A stretch of DNA of 11,489 nucleotides from Defluviitaleaceae bacterium (GTDB lineage: Bacteria > Bacillota > Clostridia > Lachnospirales > WRAA01): contig WRAA01000043.1 of NCBI GenBank assembly GCA_009780445.1, positions 1 to 11,489 on the forward strand. Direction: 5' to 3'. Position numbers and translations under genes: made by a program. Positions 1 to 6,490 of the stretch are shown piece after piece. How positions within the stretch are numbered: position 1 is the first letter of the stretch; each line of letters opens with the position of its first letter. The notes beneath the pieces are model-generated. The model searched no databases. It was not told the origin of the DNA and worked only from the letters and a program-made list of their open reading frames with translations.

Positions 1-248
1 GCAATCTGCTCGACAACCACGACCAGAACCTGCGCCTTGCCCTGGCATCCTACAACGCCGGCACGGGCAGGGTGCGCGGATGGCTTGGCGACCCGCAGTT
101 CAGCACCGACGGCGCAACGCTGGACCACATCCCCTTCGAGGAGACGCGCACCTACATCCGGCGCGTGTTGTTCAACGAGAGGGTCTACACCGTGCTGTAC
201 GGCGGCAGGAATGTCTTTCTGACTATAATGACCGGAATACAGAGGTGA
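1..248 (+). CDS. Lytic transglycosylase (Slt-type), C-terminal fragment
   Basis: This is the end of a gene that begins before the window; the frame runs from base 3 to a TGA at 246-248. The visible 81 residues carry the conserved end of the Slt/GEWL-like catalytic domain: an LALASYNAG motif followed by GRVRGWL, then IPFEETRTYIRRVL and a tyrosine-rich tail (VYTVLYGG). Enzymes of this family cleave the glycan strands of peptidoglycan non-hydrolytically, forming 1,6-anhydromuramic ends, outside the membrane. The catalytic glutamate lies upstream and cannot be checked. Only 5 bases separate its stop from the next gene, and that gene's ribosome binding site overlaps this stop, so the two are probably cotranscribed and translationally coupled. 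The family call is firm; the subtype is not. Confidence 0.9.
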   Translation, partial: NLLDNHDQNLRLALASYNAGTGRVRGWLGDPQFSTDGATLDHIPFEETRTYIRRVLFNERVYTVLYGGRNVFLTIMTGIQR

Positions 249-253
249 GAACA

Positions 254-1933
254 ATGCTAAAGATAATTGCGGCGTGTGCGTCCGCGCTAATGCTTACATC
301 ATGCCTGTTTGCTCCGTCCGTGCCTGATGCGGATGATGATTATGCCGAGCTGTTCCCCGCTGAAATGCTGCCGGTGGGCGAAAATCTCTTCGTGCATGAC
401 ATGTATGCCGAGCCGGTTCACTACAGCCCGGCGGCACCCGTGGAGGGCGGCAGCATCAGCATGTCCATGCGGCACCCCGTCACGCTCAACCCCCTGCTTA
501 ACGAGGACGAAAGTGTCGCCAAGATCCTGCGGCTGATCTACGAACCGCTGATCGGCCTGGATGCGGAGCACCGGCCTTATTCCTACATCCTCTCGAGTTT
601 CGAGCTTTCGGAAAACGGGCAGATCGCGACGCTTACCCTGCGCGACGACATTTACTGGGAGGACGGCACGCCGATCACCGCCGCGGACATCGTGTTCTCG
701 CTGAACACCATCGGCCGCGCGGGCGAAAACTCGATATACCGCCATGTGCAGGACGGCATTGTCAACTACAGCACCCTGGACGGCGGGCGCGCCCTGGCTA
801 TCGTATATTCGTCGGCCAACTATTCCTTTGCCTACAGGCTAAACTTCCCCGTGATCCCACAGCACCGCCATTCGGGAACCGGCCAGAACGATCCTTCCGC
901 TGCGGTTAATATGTCGCCGCTGGCCAGCGGCCCCTTCAGAGTAAGCACCTACCGCGAGGCGCAGGAGCTTGTGTTGCTCCCCAACCACCGAGCCTTACGC
1001 GGGCGCGCGAACATCGGCCGCGTAAACGTGCTGATAGTGCCCGACACGGCCACGAAAATGTCGGCGTTTAACGAGCGTGTAATAGACGTGATAGATTCGG
1101 ACGTATCCACCTGGAGGCGGCACCGCAGCACCAACATGCCCAATATCATATCCTACGCAAGCAGCAATTTCGAGTTTATCGGCTTCAACTTCGGCAACCC
1201 CGCCTTCGCGGACATCAACTTGCGGCGGGCGATCGCCCACTCCGTCAATATCGACGACATAATCTCCGGCATCTACATCAATCAGGCGCTGCGGGCATAC
1301 TCGCCCATCAACCCTGCGGCCTGGTTCTACGATCCGGCGGTGCTGTCCTTCGGCTACAATACGGAGCAGGCGCGCAGGCTGCTGGAAGAGGCCGGCTACT
1401 CCCATTTCAGCTCCCGCGGGTTTCGCGGGTCGTCCCACGACGGCATAGTGTCGGAACTGCATCTGCGCATAATCGTAAACAGCGAAAACGACGAGCGCGT
1501 AAACATAGCCGGAATACTAAGCGACGGCCTGCGGGCGTTGCAGGTGTCGAACGAAGTAGTCCGGCTGGATTTTGACGGCTATACGCAGGCCTTGCGGGAC
1601 GGTGATTTCGATATGTTCATCGGCGGAGCGGCCATGCCTGTCTACGGAGACATCTCGTTCATGTTCAGCTCCGGCGGCGAGCTGAACTTCTTCCGCTACT
1701 CGTCAGTGGTCATGGACGCGCTTTTGCATCAGGTAGACGCTTCGATCAGCGAAGCGGAGTTCGCAAGCAGTGTGTCCCAGTTGCAAGACTTCTTCGCCTA
1801 CGACCTCCCCGCCATAAGCCTTGTGTTCAGAAAGTACGCCCTTCTCTCGAGCCACGACATCGGCGGAGACATAACCCCAACCATCCACAACGCGTTCAGC
1901 AACATTCACGAGTGGTTCGTAGACAGACCGTAA
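254..1933 (+). CDS. Family-5 ABC transporter solute-binding lipoprotein (peptide/nickel type)
   Basis: The product is 559 residues long. A short hydrophobic signal ends in the lipobox LTSC with Cys17, so it should be a membrane-anchored extracellular lipoprotein. The SBP_bac_5 signature is clear: RHPVTLNPLL near residue 73-82, ILRLIYEPLIGLD near 91-103, and WEDGTPITAADIVFSL at 135-150. The length fits the family, which binds oligopeptides, nickel chelates or related ligands. I chose the ATG at 254 because a GAGGTGA site at 242-248 lies 5 bases before it and the lipoprotein signal starts there; an upstream in-frame extension to base 80 would overlap the transglycosylase. No permease or ATPase gene is next to it, so it is an orphan binding protein or uses a transporter encoded elsewhere. 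The neighbouring murein hydrolase makes a muropeptide ligand conceivable, but this is only inference. Confidence 0.9.
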   Translation: MLKIIAACASALMLTSCLFAPSVPDADDDYAELFPAEMLPVGENLFVHDMYAEPVHYSPAAPVEGGSISMSMRHPVTLNPLLNEDESVAKILRLIYEPLIGLDAEHRPYSYILSSFELSENGQIATLTLRDDIYWEDGTPITAADIVFSLNTIGRAGENSIYRHVQDGIVNYSTLDGGRALAIVYSSANYSFAYRLNFPVIPQHRHSGTGQNDPSAAVNMSPLASGPFRVSTYREAQELVLLPNHRALRGRANIGRVNVLIVPDTATKMSAFNERVIDVIDSDVSTWRRHRSTNMPNIISYASSNFEFIGFNFGNPAFADINLRRAIAHSVNIDDIISGIYINQALRAYSPINPAAWFYDPAVLSFGYNTEQARRLLEEAGYSHFSSRGFRGSSHDGIVSELHLRIIVNSENDERVNIAGILSDGLRALQVSNEVVRLDFDGYTQALRDGDFDMFIGGAAMPVYGDISFMFSSGGELNFFRYSSVVMDALLHQVDASISEAEFASSVSQLQDFFAYDLPAISLVFRKYALLSSHDIGGDITPTIHNAFSNIHEWFVDRP

Positions 1934-1957
1934 GAGCCTGTTACGGGCTGACGGTCT
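1925..1957. terminator. Hairpin between convergent genes, possible bidirectional terminator
   Basis: AGACCGT (1925-1931) pairs perfectly with ACGGTCT (1951-1957), and AGCC (1935-1938) with GGCT (1946-1949) inside it, leaving a 7-base loop. The stem contains the end of the upstream gene (TAA at 1931-1933) and the stop of the convergent rhodanese gene (1941-1943); only 7 bases separate the two genes. Neither strand has a run of T after the stem, so this is not a canonical intrinsic terminator. It may still stop or stabilise both transcripts. Confidence 0.4.
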
Positions 1958-2357
1958 CCCCCGCCCAGCCCACGATCCCGCCGGCATCAAACACGCTGGT
2001 GTAACCCGCGTCGATAAGGGCTTGCGCGCCTTCGCGGCTTCGGCGACCCGTCTGGCAGTAGATGATGATGGTGTGGCCGTAGTCCTCTGCGTGGCCGCCT
2101 ATTGTGGCGGCGAGATCCGGCAGGGGCAGATTTAACGCGCCCACGGCGTGTACAGAGCCGAACTCTCCCGCTGTGCGTACGTCTATCAACAGGATGCTTG
2201 GGTCCTGCGCCAGCATCTCGATTGCTTCTTCCGATCTGATAACCCGGAAAGTTGGCTCCATGTCTGCTTGCTCCGATCCGGGCCGGTTCGGCGCCGCACA
2301 TGCTGAAACCAGCACAGCGACGGCCGCGCACAGCCCAAGTATATTTGTACGTGTCAT
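1941..2357 (-). CDS. Rhodanese-domain lipoprotein
   Basis: The product is 138 residues long. The signal peptide ends in LVSAC with lipobox Cys20, placing the protein on the outer face of the membrane. A single rhodanese domain follows: IDVRTAGEF near residues 58-66, and the active-site loop CQTGRRS with the presumed persulfide cysteine Cys101, then a GGIVGW motif near 126-131 typical of single-domain rhodaneses. These proteins carry or transfer sulfane sulfur, but the physiological substrate here is unknown. Two ATG codons are possible, at 2363 and 2357. The AAAGAGG site at 2364-2370 touches the first but lies 6 bases from the second, so I chose 2357. It is convergent with the binding-protein gene and divergent from the interrupted cortex-type gene. 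No partner gene is seen. Confidence 0.9.
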   Translation of the reverse strand: MTRTNILGLCAAVAVLVSACAAPNRPGSEQADMEPTFRVIRSEEAIEMLAQDPSILLIDVRTAGEFGSVHAVGALNLPLPDLAATIGGHAEDYGHTIIIYCQTGRRSREGAQALIDAGYTSVFDAGGIVGWAGETVSP

Positions 2358-2374
2358 GCTCATCCTCTTTCCCT

Positions 2375-2427
2375 ATGTTATTCATTCCCTTGGAAAAGTT
2401 GCAAACCTTGCCTCCGCAGCATATCCT
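2375..2427. promoter_or_regulatory. Candidate divergent promoters sharing one -35 box
   Basis: The palindromic TTGCAA at 2399-2404 can serve as -35 on both strands. On the minus strand it is followed after 18 bases by TAACAT (complement of 2375-2380), which would drive the rhodanese gene. On the plus strand it is followed after 17 bases by TATCCT (2422-2427), which would drive the interrupted cortex-type gene. Both -10 boxes are imperfect, and a sporulation-sigma promoter could equally be used for the plus-strand gene, so this is a weak prediction. Confidence 0.3.
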
Positions 2428-2460
2428 GCACGGTATACAGTTGCGGAGGAACTTGGGCCT

Positions 2461-3159
2461 ATGCTTATCAAAATATCGGAATCACCCGGCGGCAATGTTT
2501 CCAAAGGATTACTGCGGTGCGCCGTATATTCGCAGAACGTCGGCCGCCCCGTAAGCGGCGCGAAGGTCAGCATCTCGCCCGCGGGGGCGCGGCAGACCAT
2601 CGACAGGCTGGAGAGCAACTCCGACGGGAGGACGCAGACCATCGAGCTTGGCGCGCCTCCGGAGGAGCTTTCGCTAAACGCCGCGGCGACGGAACAGCCC
2701 TACAGCGAGTATGACCTGCGCGTAGAGGCCGAAGGGTTCGAGCCGTCGGAGCTGGTTGGCGTGCAGATTCTTTCAGGCGCGACGGCCATCTCCAACGTGA
2801 TGCTCACACCGCAGACAACACCCGCTCCCGTCGAAAACACGGCCATCATCAAGCCGCATACCCTGTGGGGCGTGTTCCCGCCAAAGATACCGGAGCCGGA
2901 CGAGAAGCCGCTGCCCGCGCCGACCGGCTTCGTAGTTCTGGACGAACCTGTGATACCGGAAACAATCGTGGTGCTGGACGGCCTGCCGGACGACAGAACG
3001 GCGAAGCGGTACTGGGTGCCGTTTCGTGAGTATATCAAGAACGTCGCCTCGTGCGAGATATATCCGACATGGCCGCGGGAGACCATAGCCGCCAATGTGC
3101 TTGCGATACTGTCCTTCACTCTAAACCGAGTGTTTACAGTAATACGCCGTTACGGATAG
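2461..3159 (+). pseudogene. Spore cortex-lytic family protein, 3' part cut off by insertion
   Basis: The reading frame gives 232 residues. The N-terminal half (about residues 18-118) resembles a carboxypeptidase-regulatory/Ig-like fold with the pattern RPVSGAKVSI, SNSDGRTQTIELGAPPEE and YDLRVEAEGFE. After a Pro-rich linker comes the block EIYPTWPRETIAANVLAI-SFTLNRVFT (199-226), highly characteristic of Clostridia proteins annotated as spore cortex-lytic or peptidoglycan-binding. In that family the block continues with a Glu-Trp-Tyr-Arg-like stretch and a long conserved C-terminal region. Here residues 227-232 (VIRRYG) are unrelated and a TAG follows at 3157-3159, exactly where the recombinase element begins. 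The gene is therefore truncated, with its break at about base 3139. The start ATG at 2461 has GGAGG 11 bases upstream (2445-2449). A role in cortex or peptidoglycan metabolism is taken from family naming, not from an active site seen here. Confidence 0.8.
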
Positions 3160-3169
3160 GAACGGCATA
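3143..3169. repeat. Imperfect palindrome at the insertion junction, candidate att site
   Basis: TACGCCGTT (3143-3151) and AACGGCATA (3161-3169) are inverted copies with 8 of 9 positions pairing (C3145 against A3167 is the mismatch) around a 9-base centre. It lies within about 5 bases of where the interrupted gene loses homology and overlaps the stop codon of the proximal recombinase. Imperfect dyads of this size are normal for sites bound by serine recombinase dimers, but the crossover dinucleotide cannot be assigned without the second junction. A fortuitous palindrome or a terminator stem for the recombinase transcript is also possible. Confidence 0.35.
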
Positions 3170-4337
3170 CTTCGACAGATTTATAGAAGATCCGGATATC
3201 TTGATGTGTTTGCCCGTTTGTTTCGAACTTTTCGCCGACCTCTATTTTTTCAACAAACGACGTAAGTGCCGCCCTGTCCGTTTCGAGAGAAATAACTTTT
3301 TTCAGTTCGCCCTCCAAGATTTCGTGTTTGGAGCAAGCCGCATTGCCGCTTCGCCGGTATGTCGAACAATGATATAAGTTCTTGGCGCGGTTCATCTTCA
3401 TGCCGCAATCGCGGCAGACGAGCAGGCCGGCAAACAAGTTGGGGCGCGGGGCGCGGGCGTTTGCCATCTTCGCCCTTGCCGCAAGATTCATTTGCTGAAC
3501 ATTGTTCCACAACGGCCTTTCAATGATGGGCGCGTGAGTGTTGTCCGCCCTCACCCACTCGCGTTCGTCGCGCAGAAATGTTCTGCTGTCGCGGTATGAT
3601 CGGGTGCCGCGTTTGAGCGAAACGGTGTTCCCGATATAAACTTCGTTGTTAAGCATCAGCTTCACCGTTCGGGTTGCCCAAATGCTTGCCACGGGCGCAG
3701 CAACACCGTCTCGGTTGAGTATTCCGGCGATGGCGGTATACCCCAGCCCGTCCGCCCGCAGCGTGAAGATCCGCCGCACAATCGTTGCCGCCGCTTCGTC
3801 AACGGCAAGGCGCGAACGGTCGTCGGGCTTGCGCACATACCCATAGGGGGCAACGCCGGATAACTTCCGGCCGTCCTGCGCCCTTGCCCTGATACCGGCC
3901 TTCACCCGTTCGCTGCAATCCCTTAGATAGAAGTCGTTCATTACGTTCAGAAACGGCAGTATGTCATTGTCTCCCGTTTCAGTGTCAATATTGTCACACA
4001 AAGCGACGAAGCGGCAGCCGCAGGTCGGCAGCTCTTCCTCAATATACCTGCCCGCTTCCAGGTAGTTCCTTCCAAAGCGGCTCAAATCCTTGACCAGCAC
4101 AAGGTTGATAATGCCGCCGCGCACATCCTCCATCATTCTCCGAAAGCCTTTGCGGTCGAAGTTTCCGCCGCTTACACCCTCGTCAACATAGGTTCGGGCT
4201 AGGATCCAGTTCGGCATATGTGATACGAATTGCGAGAGCATAGCCCTCTGGTTCTCGACAGATACGGATTCATCCGCCCGCTTGTCGGCTTGGCTAAGGC
4301 GGATGTACACGCCCACGTTGTAAAGCTTGCCGCTCAT
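3150..4337 (-). CDS. Large serine recombinase B, short form lacking the usual coiled-coil region
   Basis: The product is 395 residues long. The N-terminal resolvase domain has the catalytic pattern YIRLS (Arg13, nucleophile Ser15) and the conserved KDLSRFGRNYLE (Arg87, Arg90). The recombinase DNA-binding domain starts around GVAPYGY (161-167) and runs to about 285. A zinc-ribbon follows with CRDCG and two further cysteines (308, 311, 324, 335). The protein then passes almost directly from ELKKVISLE (344-352) to the C-terminal FVEKIEVGE motif, whereas recombinase A has a long coiled-coil segment between the equivalent blocks; that explains the short length. The catalytic residues are intact, so it may be active, but the loss could impair synapsis control. 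Its ATG overlaps the stop of recombinase A as ATGA (4337-4334), implying translational coupling. Its stop overlaps the end of the truncated host gene by 10 bases. Confidence 0.93.
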   Translation of the reverse strand: MSGKLYNVGVYIRLSQADKRADESVSVENQRAMLSQFVSHMPNWILARTYVDEGVSGGNFDRKGFRRMMEDVRGGIINLVLVKDLSRFGRNYLEAGRYIEEELPTCGCRFVALCDNIDTETGDNDILPFLNVMNDFYLRDCSERVKAGIRARAQDGRKLSGVAPYGYVRKPDDRSRLAVDEAAATIVRRIFTLRADGLGYTAIAGILNRDGVAAPVASIWATRTVKLMLNNEVYIGNTVSLKRGTRSYRDSRTFLRDEREWVRADNTHAPIIERPLWNNVQQMNLAARAKMANARAPRPNLFAGLLVCRDCGMKMNRAKNLYHCSTYRRSGNAACSKHEILEGELKKVISLETDRAALTSFVEKIEVGEKFETNGQTHQDIRIFYKSVEVCRSYP

Positions 4338-5962
4338 GCGCCCGCCACGTCAGAACTTCCCGCGAAGTTGTACACGATCTCTATGTCGCACAGCTTCCTG
4401 CCGGCTATGCGCATTGGTTCGCCTACGACAATCTTGTCAATCAGCGTTACCAAGGTAACGTAGTCACAGCATAGAACGTCCATGTCGGCATATTGCCGTA
4501 TCAATCCGGCCAAGTCAGGGGCGTTCTCGGCAGCCGGCTCAGCTCCTTCCAGCCTTTCGCGCATCTCGCTTACGGCTAGGCTACGTTCTTCACGCTCCTG
4601 CTCATACTTCGCAATCTGCCGCTTGAACAGGCTCTCGGGTATCAGCCCCGATACTCTGTCGGCGTACAGGCTCTCGACAAGGGTGTCCAGCTTGTTAATC
4701 AGCTTGGTGTGTCCGGCAAGCTCGTGTTCGTATGCCGCTCTATACGAAAAGGTTTCCCTGCCTTTGTGAGACATGATGCTGTTCGCAATCCCGGCTTCGT
4801 CAATAGCGGCGGTTTCGGCACATGCCCGCAGATGCTGCGCAACCAGCCATTTCAGTGTGTTTTCCCCGATACAATGGCTTGTGCAGGCGTTCCTTCCGCT
4901 TCTTGCGAAGGTAGAACACATGTAGGACACATTCTTGTAGACGCTTCCGTTCCTGCGTGTTCTGCGCTCCGCCTGCCCCTTCAAGCGAAAGCCGCAGCCG
5001 CCGCAAAACAGGATGCTCGTAAAGAGGTTTGTTGCGCCGTCGTTTCGCTTGCGCGGCCTGTGTTTCTTGGCGGCAAGGGCTTGAACCCTCTCCCACGTGA
5101 AGGTGTCGACCAATGCTTCGTGAGTACCCTCTACCCTTATCCACTCGCTGCTGTCCTTCCGGACTTGTCTCTGGTTTTTGTACGATATCGTGCCGCTCTT
5201 GCCGCTGACCAACACACCGCGGTAGACTTCGTTTTTCAAAACATCCTTGACAGTGCTGTCGCTCCACAGCTTCGAGGTTATCCTGGGGTTATTCACGCCC
5301 TTGTGCCGGTAGTAATGCTCCCGCGGTGAGGTGATGCCGTTTTCGTTAAGCTTGACGGCGATCTGACGGAAGGATGTGCCGGCCGCCCTCATTTGAAAAA
5401 TGTTGCGAACGATCGGGGCGGCTGCTTCGTCTATAATCAGCTTGTGGCGGTTCTGCGGGTCTTTGCGGTAGCCGTATGGGGCGTATGCGCCCATGTGCTT
5501 GCCGCGTTGGGCGGATATGCGCTTGCCAGCCCTCACCTTTGCGCTGGTGCTCTTGCTGTGCTGCTCGTTGAACCAGTTGCGGAACACCATCATGTCGTCA
5601 AGCTTTTCGCTGAGAGAGACCAGCTCGCAGCCATGCTCCGGCAGGAACACTTCGGCAAGTCTGCCTACTTCCAAGTAATTTCTGCCAAGCCTTGAAAGAT
5701 CCTTGATCAACAGTGTGTTGATGCGCCCGGCCTCCACGTCGGCAATCATACGCTTAAACGCGGGGCGGTGCTGGTTCGTGCCCGAAAAACCGTCGTCTTG
5801 GTAAACCTCCCGTTGTTCCCACCCCATTTCATCAACATGCTTCGTCAGCATCAGCTTCTGGTTTTCGATCGAAACGCTCTCGCCGGAGCGTGAATCTTCC
5901 TTACTTAGCCGAACATAGATCCCGACTTTGTAATGCTTCTGATTATACCGCATCCGCAACAA
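4334..5962 (-). CDS. Large serine recombinase A
   Basis: The product is 542 residues long, the usual size for this family. Order of domains: resolvase domain with YVRLS (Arg18, nucleophile Ser20) and KDLSRLGRNYLE (Arg91, Arg94); recombinase domain from about APYGY (161) to 300; zinc ribbon with FCGGCG and cysteines 320, 323, 349 and 360; a helical coiled-coil stretch at about 400-490 (KLINKLDTLVESLY and KYEQEREERSL); and a C-terminal LIDKIVVGEP block. It should catalyse integration and excision through a serine-DNA intermediate. Relative to recombinase B it lacks about six residues in the loop after residue 120. The chosen start is a TTG at 5962, 8 bases after AAAAGGGG; the ATG at 5953 would sit 17 bases from that site. 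It begins 14 bases after the small upstream gene and is followed by recombinase B in the same transcript. Confidence 0.93.
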   Translation of the reverse strand: MLRMRYNQKHYKVGIYVRLSKEDSRSGESVSIENQKLMLTKHVDEMGWEQREVYQDDGFSGTNQHRPAFKRMIADVEAGRINTLLIKDLSRLGRNYLEVGRLAEVFLPEHGCELVSLSEKLDDMMVFRNWFNEQHSKSTSAKVRAGKRISAQRGKHMGAYAPYGYRKDPQNRHKLIIDEAAAPIVRNIFQMRAAGTSFRQIAVKLNENGITSPREHYYRHKGVNNPRITSKLWSDSTVKDVLKNEVYRGVLVSGKSGTISYKNQRQVRKDSSEWIRVEGTHEALVDTFTWERVQALAAKKHRPRKRNDGATNLFTSILFCGGCGFRLKGQAERRTRRNGSVYKNVSYMCSTFARSGRNACTSHCIGENTLKWLVAQHLRACAETAAIDEAGIANSIMSHKGRETFSYRAAYEHELAGHTKLINKLDTLVESLYADRVSGLIPESLFKRQIAKYEQEREERSLAVSEMRERLEGAEPAAENAPDLAGLIRQYADMDVLCCDYVTLVTLIDKIVVGEPMRIAGRKLCDIEIVYNFAGSSDVAGA

Positions 5963-5976
5963 AAATACAGCCCCTT

Positions 5977-6150
5977 TTATAATTCTCGCATAAGTATCTT
6001 TTTAACAATCAAGTCCCCAATAGTTTTCGCAAGGTCTATCTCGCCCTTATGCACATCGGTGATGCGGTACACGGTGCGGCCGTGCTGTTCCTCCCGGTAT
6101 GTAGTCACCGATTTAGCTATATCGGAAACGCTCTTGTCCTCATAATTCAA
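5977..6150 (-). CDS. Small mobile-element protein, TnpW-like
   Basis: The frame encodes about 57 residues from a TTG at 6150, which lies 6 bases after a GGGGGTG ribosome binding site; an in-frame GTG at 6180 would give 67 residues but has no such site. The product is hydrophilic, with a central HGRTVYRIT segment followed by a helix-like end (DLAKTIGDLIVKKIL). This pattern, a short strand-forming XGXTXYXV unit and a DKILRLI-like helix, resembles small proteins encoded next to serine recombinases in Tn4451-type elements (TnpW family), but I judge this only by eye. No function is established for such proteins. It is encoded 14 bases upstream of recombinase A on the same strand, so it probably shares its transcript. 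It could alternatively be a small regulator of recombination. Confidence 0.55.
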   Translation of the reverse strand: MNYEDKSVSDIAKSVTTYREEQHGRTVYRITDVHKGEIDLAKTIGDLIVKKILMREL

Positions 6151-6222
6151 CAAAATCACCCCCACGCTCAATATATTCACTCAAAACTTCAAGAATACGT
6201 GCGGCGGATTGTTAATTATTTG

Positions 6223-6251
6223 TTGACACGCGGAAAAATGTGGTGTATACT
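6223..6251 (+). promoter_or_regulatory. Strong sigma-A promoter of the molybdate operon
   Basis: TTGACA at 6223-6228 and TATACT at 6246-6251 are separated by exactly 17 bases. This is a perfect -35 and a five-of-six -10 match, in an AT-rich stretch. Transcription should start near 6258, giving an untranslated leader of about 280 bases before modA. It points away from the recombinase genes. With such a strong promoter, control probably acts on elongation in the leader, unless an operator overlapping it was missed; no ModE-type palindrome stood out. Confidence 0.8.
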
Positions 6252-6298
6252 TACGCCATATTTGCTTCGATTCTGTCGGGCTACGGTGTACTATTGCT

Positions 6299-6352
6299 AT
6301 GCTTGCCGGAACGTTAGGGTGTATGTGGAAACGTGTATGCCTTCCATTGTGA
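6299..6352 (+). other. Candidate leader peptide ahead of the attenuator
   Basis: An ATG at 6299 opens a 17-codon frame (MLAGTLGCMWKRVCLPL) that ends with TGA at 6350-6352, one base before the 5' arm of the long hairpin. Such a position is what a ribosome-sensing attenuator would need. However, the ribosome binding site is poor (GGTG 10 bases upstream), no codon is strikingly repeated, and other short frames cross the hairpins instead: GTG 6333 to TAA 6440, cysteine-rich, and ATG 6337 to TGA 6450. After the TGA at 6350 the same frame stays open all the way to modA. Translation here is speculative. Confidence 0.2.
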
Positions 6353-6411
6353 AAAGGACGCAAATCTCTTTTGTTGTGTTGCGTCCTTTGCGGACGCTTT
6401 TTGTTTGCGTC
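6353..6411 (+). promoter_or_regulatory. Attenuator with mutually exclusive hairpins in the mod leader
   Basis: AAAGGACGCAA (6353-6363) pairs over 11 perfect base pairs with TTGCGTCCTTT (6379-6389), closing a 15-base loop. The same 3' arm, through GCGTCC (6381-6386), can instead pair with GGACGC (6392-6397) to form a compact hairpin followed by TTTTTGTTT, an intrinsic terminator. A further option pairs GACGC (6393-6397) with GCGTC (6407-6411), which would also break the terminator. The first stem is thus an antiterminator for the second. This three- or four-segment layout is that of riboswitch, leader-peptide or protein-controlled attenuators. I do not recognise the molybdenum-cofactor riboswitch consensus or any other known aptamer upstream, so the signal is unknown. 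Confidence 0.65.
6381..6406 (+). terminator. Intrinsic terminator T1 in the mod leader
   Basis: The stem GCGTCC/GGACGC (6381-6386 with 6392-6397) has a 5-base loop TTTGC and is followed directly by TTTTTGTTT (6398-6406). It lies about 140 bases after the predicted transcription start and 136 bases before modA. Its 5' arm is shared with the longer upstream hairpin, so it forms only when that hairpin does not. Confidence 0.6.
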
Positions 6412-6457
6412 ATGCGGTTGTCATCCTCCTCTTGCTCTAACACAGCATGAGGTTTAC

Positions 6458-6490
6458 GGGGAGACAAACTTCCGTCTCCCCCTCTTTTTT
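6458..6490 (+). terminator. Second intrinsic terminator T2 before modA
   Basis: GGGGAGAC (6458-6465) pairs perfectly with GTCTCCCC (6474-6481) around an 8-base loop, followed by CTC and six T residues (6485-6490). This is a textbook intrinsic terminator, placed 51 bases before the modA start with no gene between it and T1. As it stands between promoter and operon, it must be bypassed for expression. CCTCT at its base (6481-6485) could also pair with the AGAGG of the modA ribosome binding site (6528-6532), but that is conjecture. Confidence 0.7.

Larger units (their letters stand above)
3139..6180 (-). mobile_element. Large-serine-recombinase mobile element, one end plus recombination module
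   Basis: Homology to the cortex-type gene ends at about 3139, and two adjacent serine recombinase genes plus a small TnpW-like gene occupy the following 3 kb, all on the minus strand. This arrangement, with recombinases abutting the junction, is typical of Tn4451/Tn5397-like and other serine-recombinase integrative elements. The coordinates mark only the recognisable recombination module. The other end is not located: the missing part of the interrupted gene is not found again before the window ends, so the element may extend to the right and include the molybdate operon, or the far flank may have been lost. No conjugation or mobilisation gene is visible. Confidence 0.65.

Noticed and set aside
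80..253. Upstream extension of the solute-binding protein gene.
   Set aside because: It overlaps the transglycosylase end out of frame; the GAGGTGA site and signal peptide support the ATG at 254.
2104..2460. Upstream extension of the cortex-type gene on the plus strand.
   Set aside because: It lies antisense to the rhodanese gene; family similarity begins only after the ATG at 2461.
3168..6285. Inverted 7-mer CGACAGA (near 3174) and TCTGTCG (near 6272) as terminal inverted repeats of the element.
   Set aside because: Seven bases with no extension is within chance over this distance, and serine-recombinase elements do not need terminal inverted repeats.
6321..6339. Direct repeat of GTGTATG in the leader.
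   Set aside because: Two 7-base copies without further pattern; no operator or aptamer can be argued from them.
6252..6352. A molybdenum-cofactor riboswitch upstream of the mod genes.
   Set aside because: The position is right, but I could not find the conserved Moco aptamer sequence or stems; an Rfam search would settle it.
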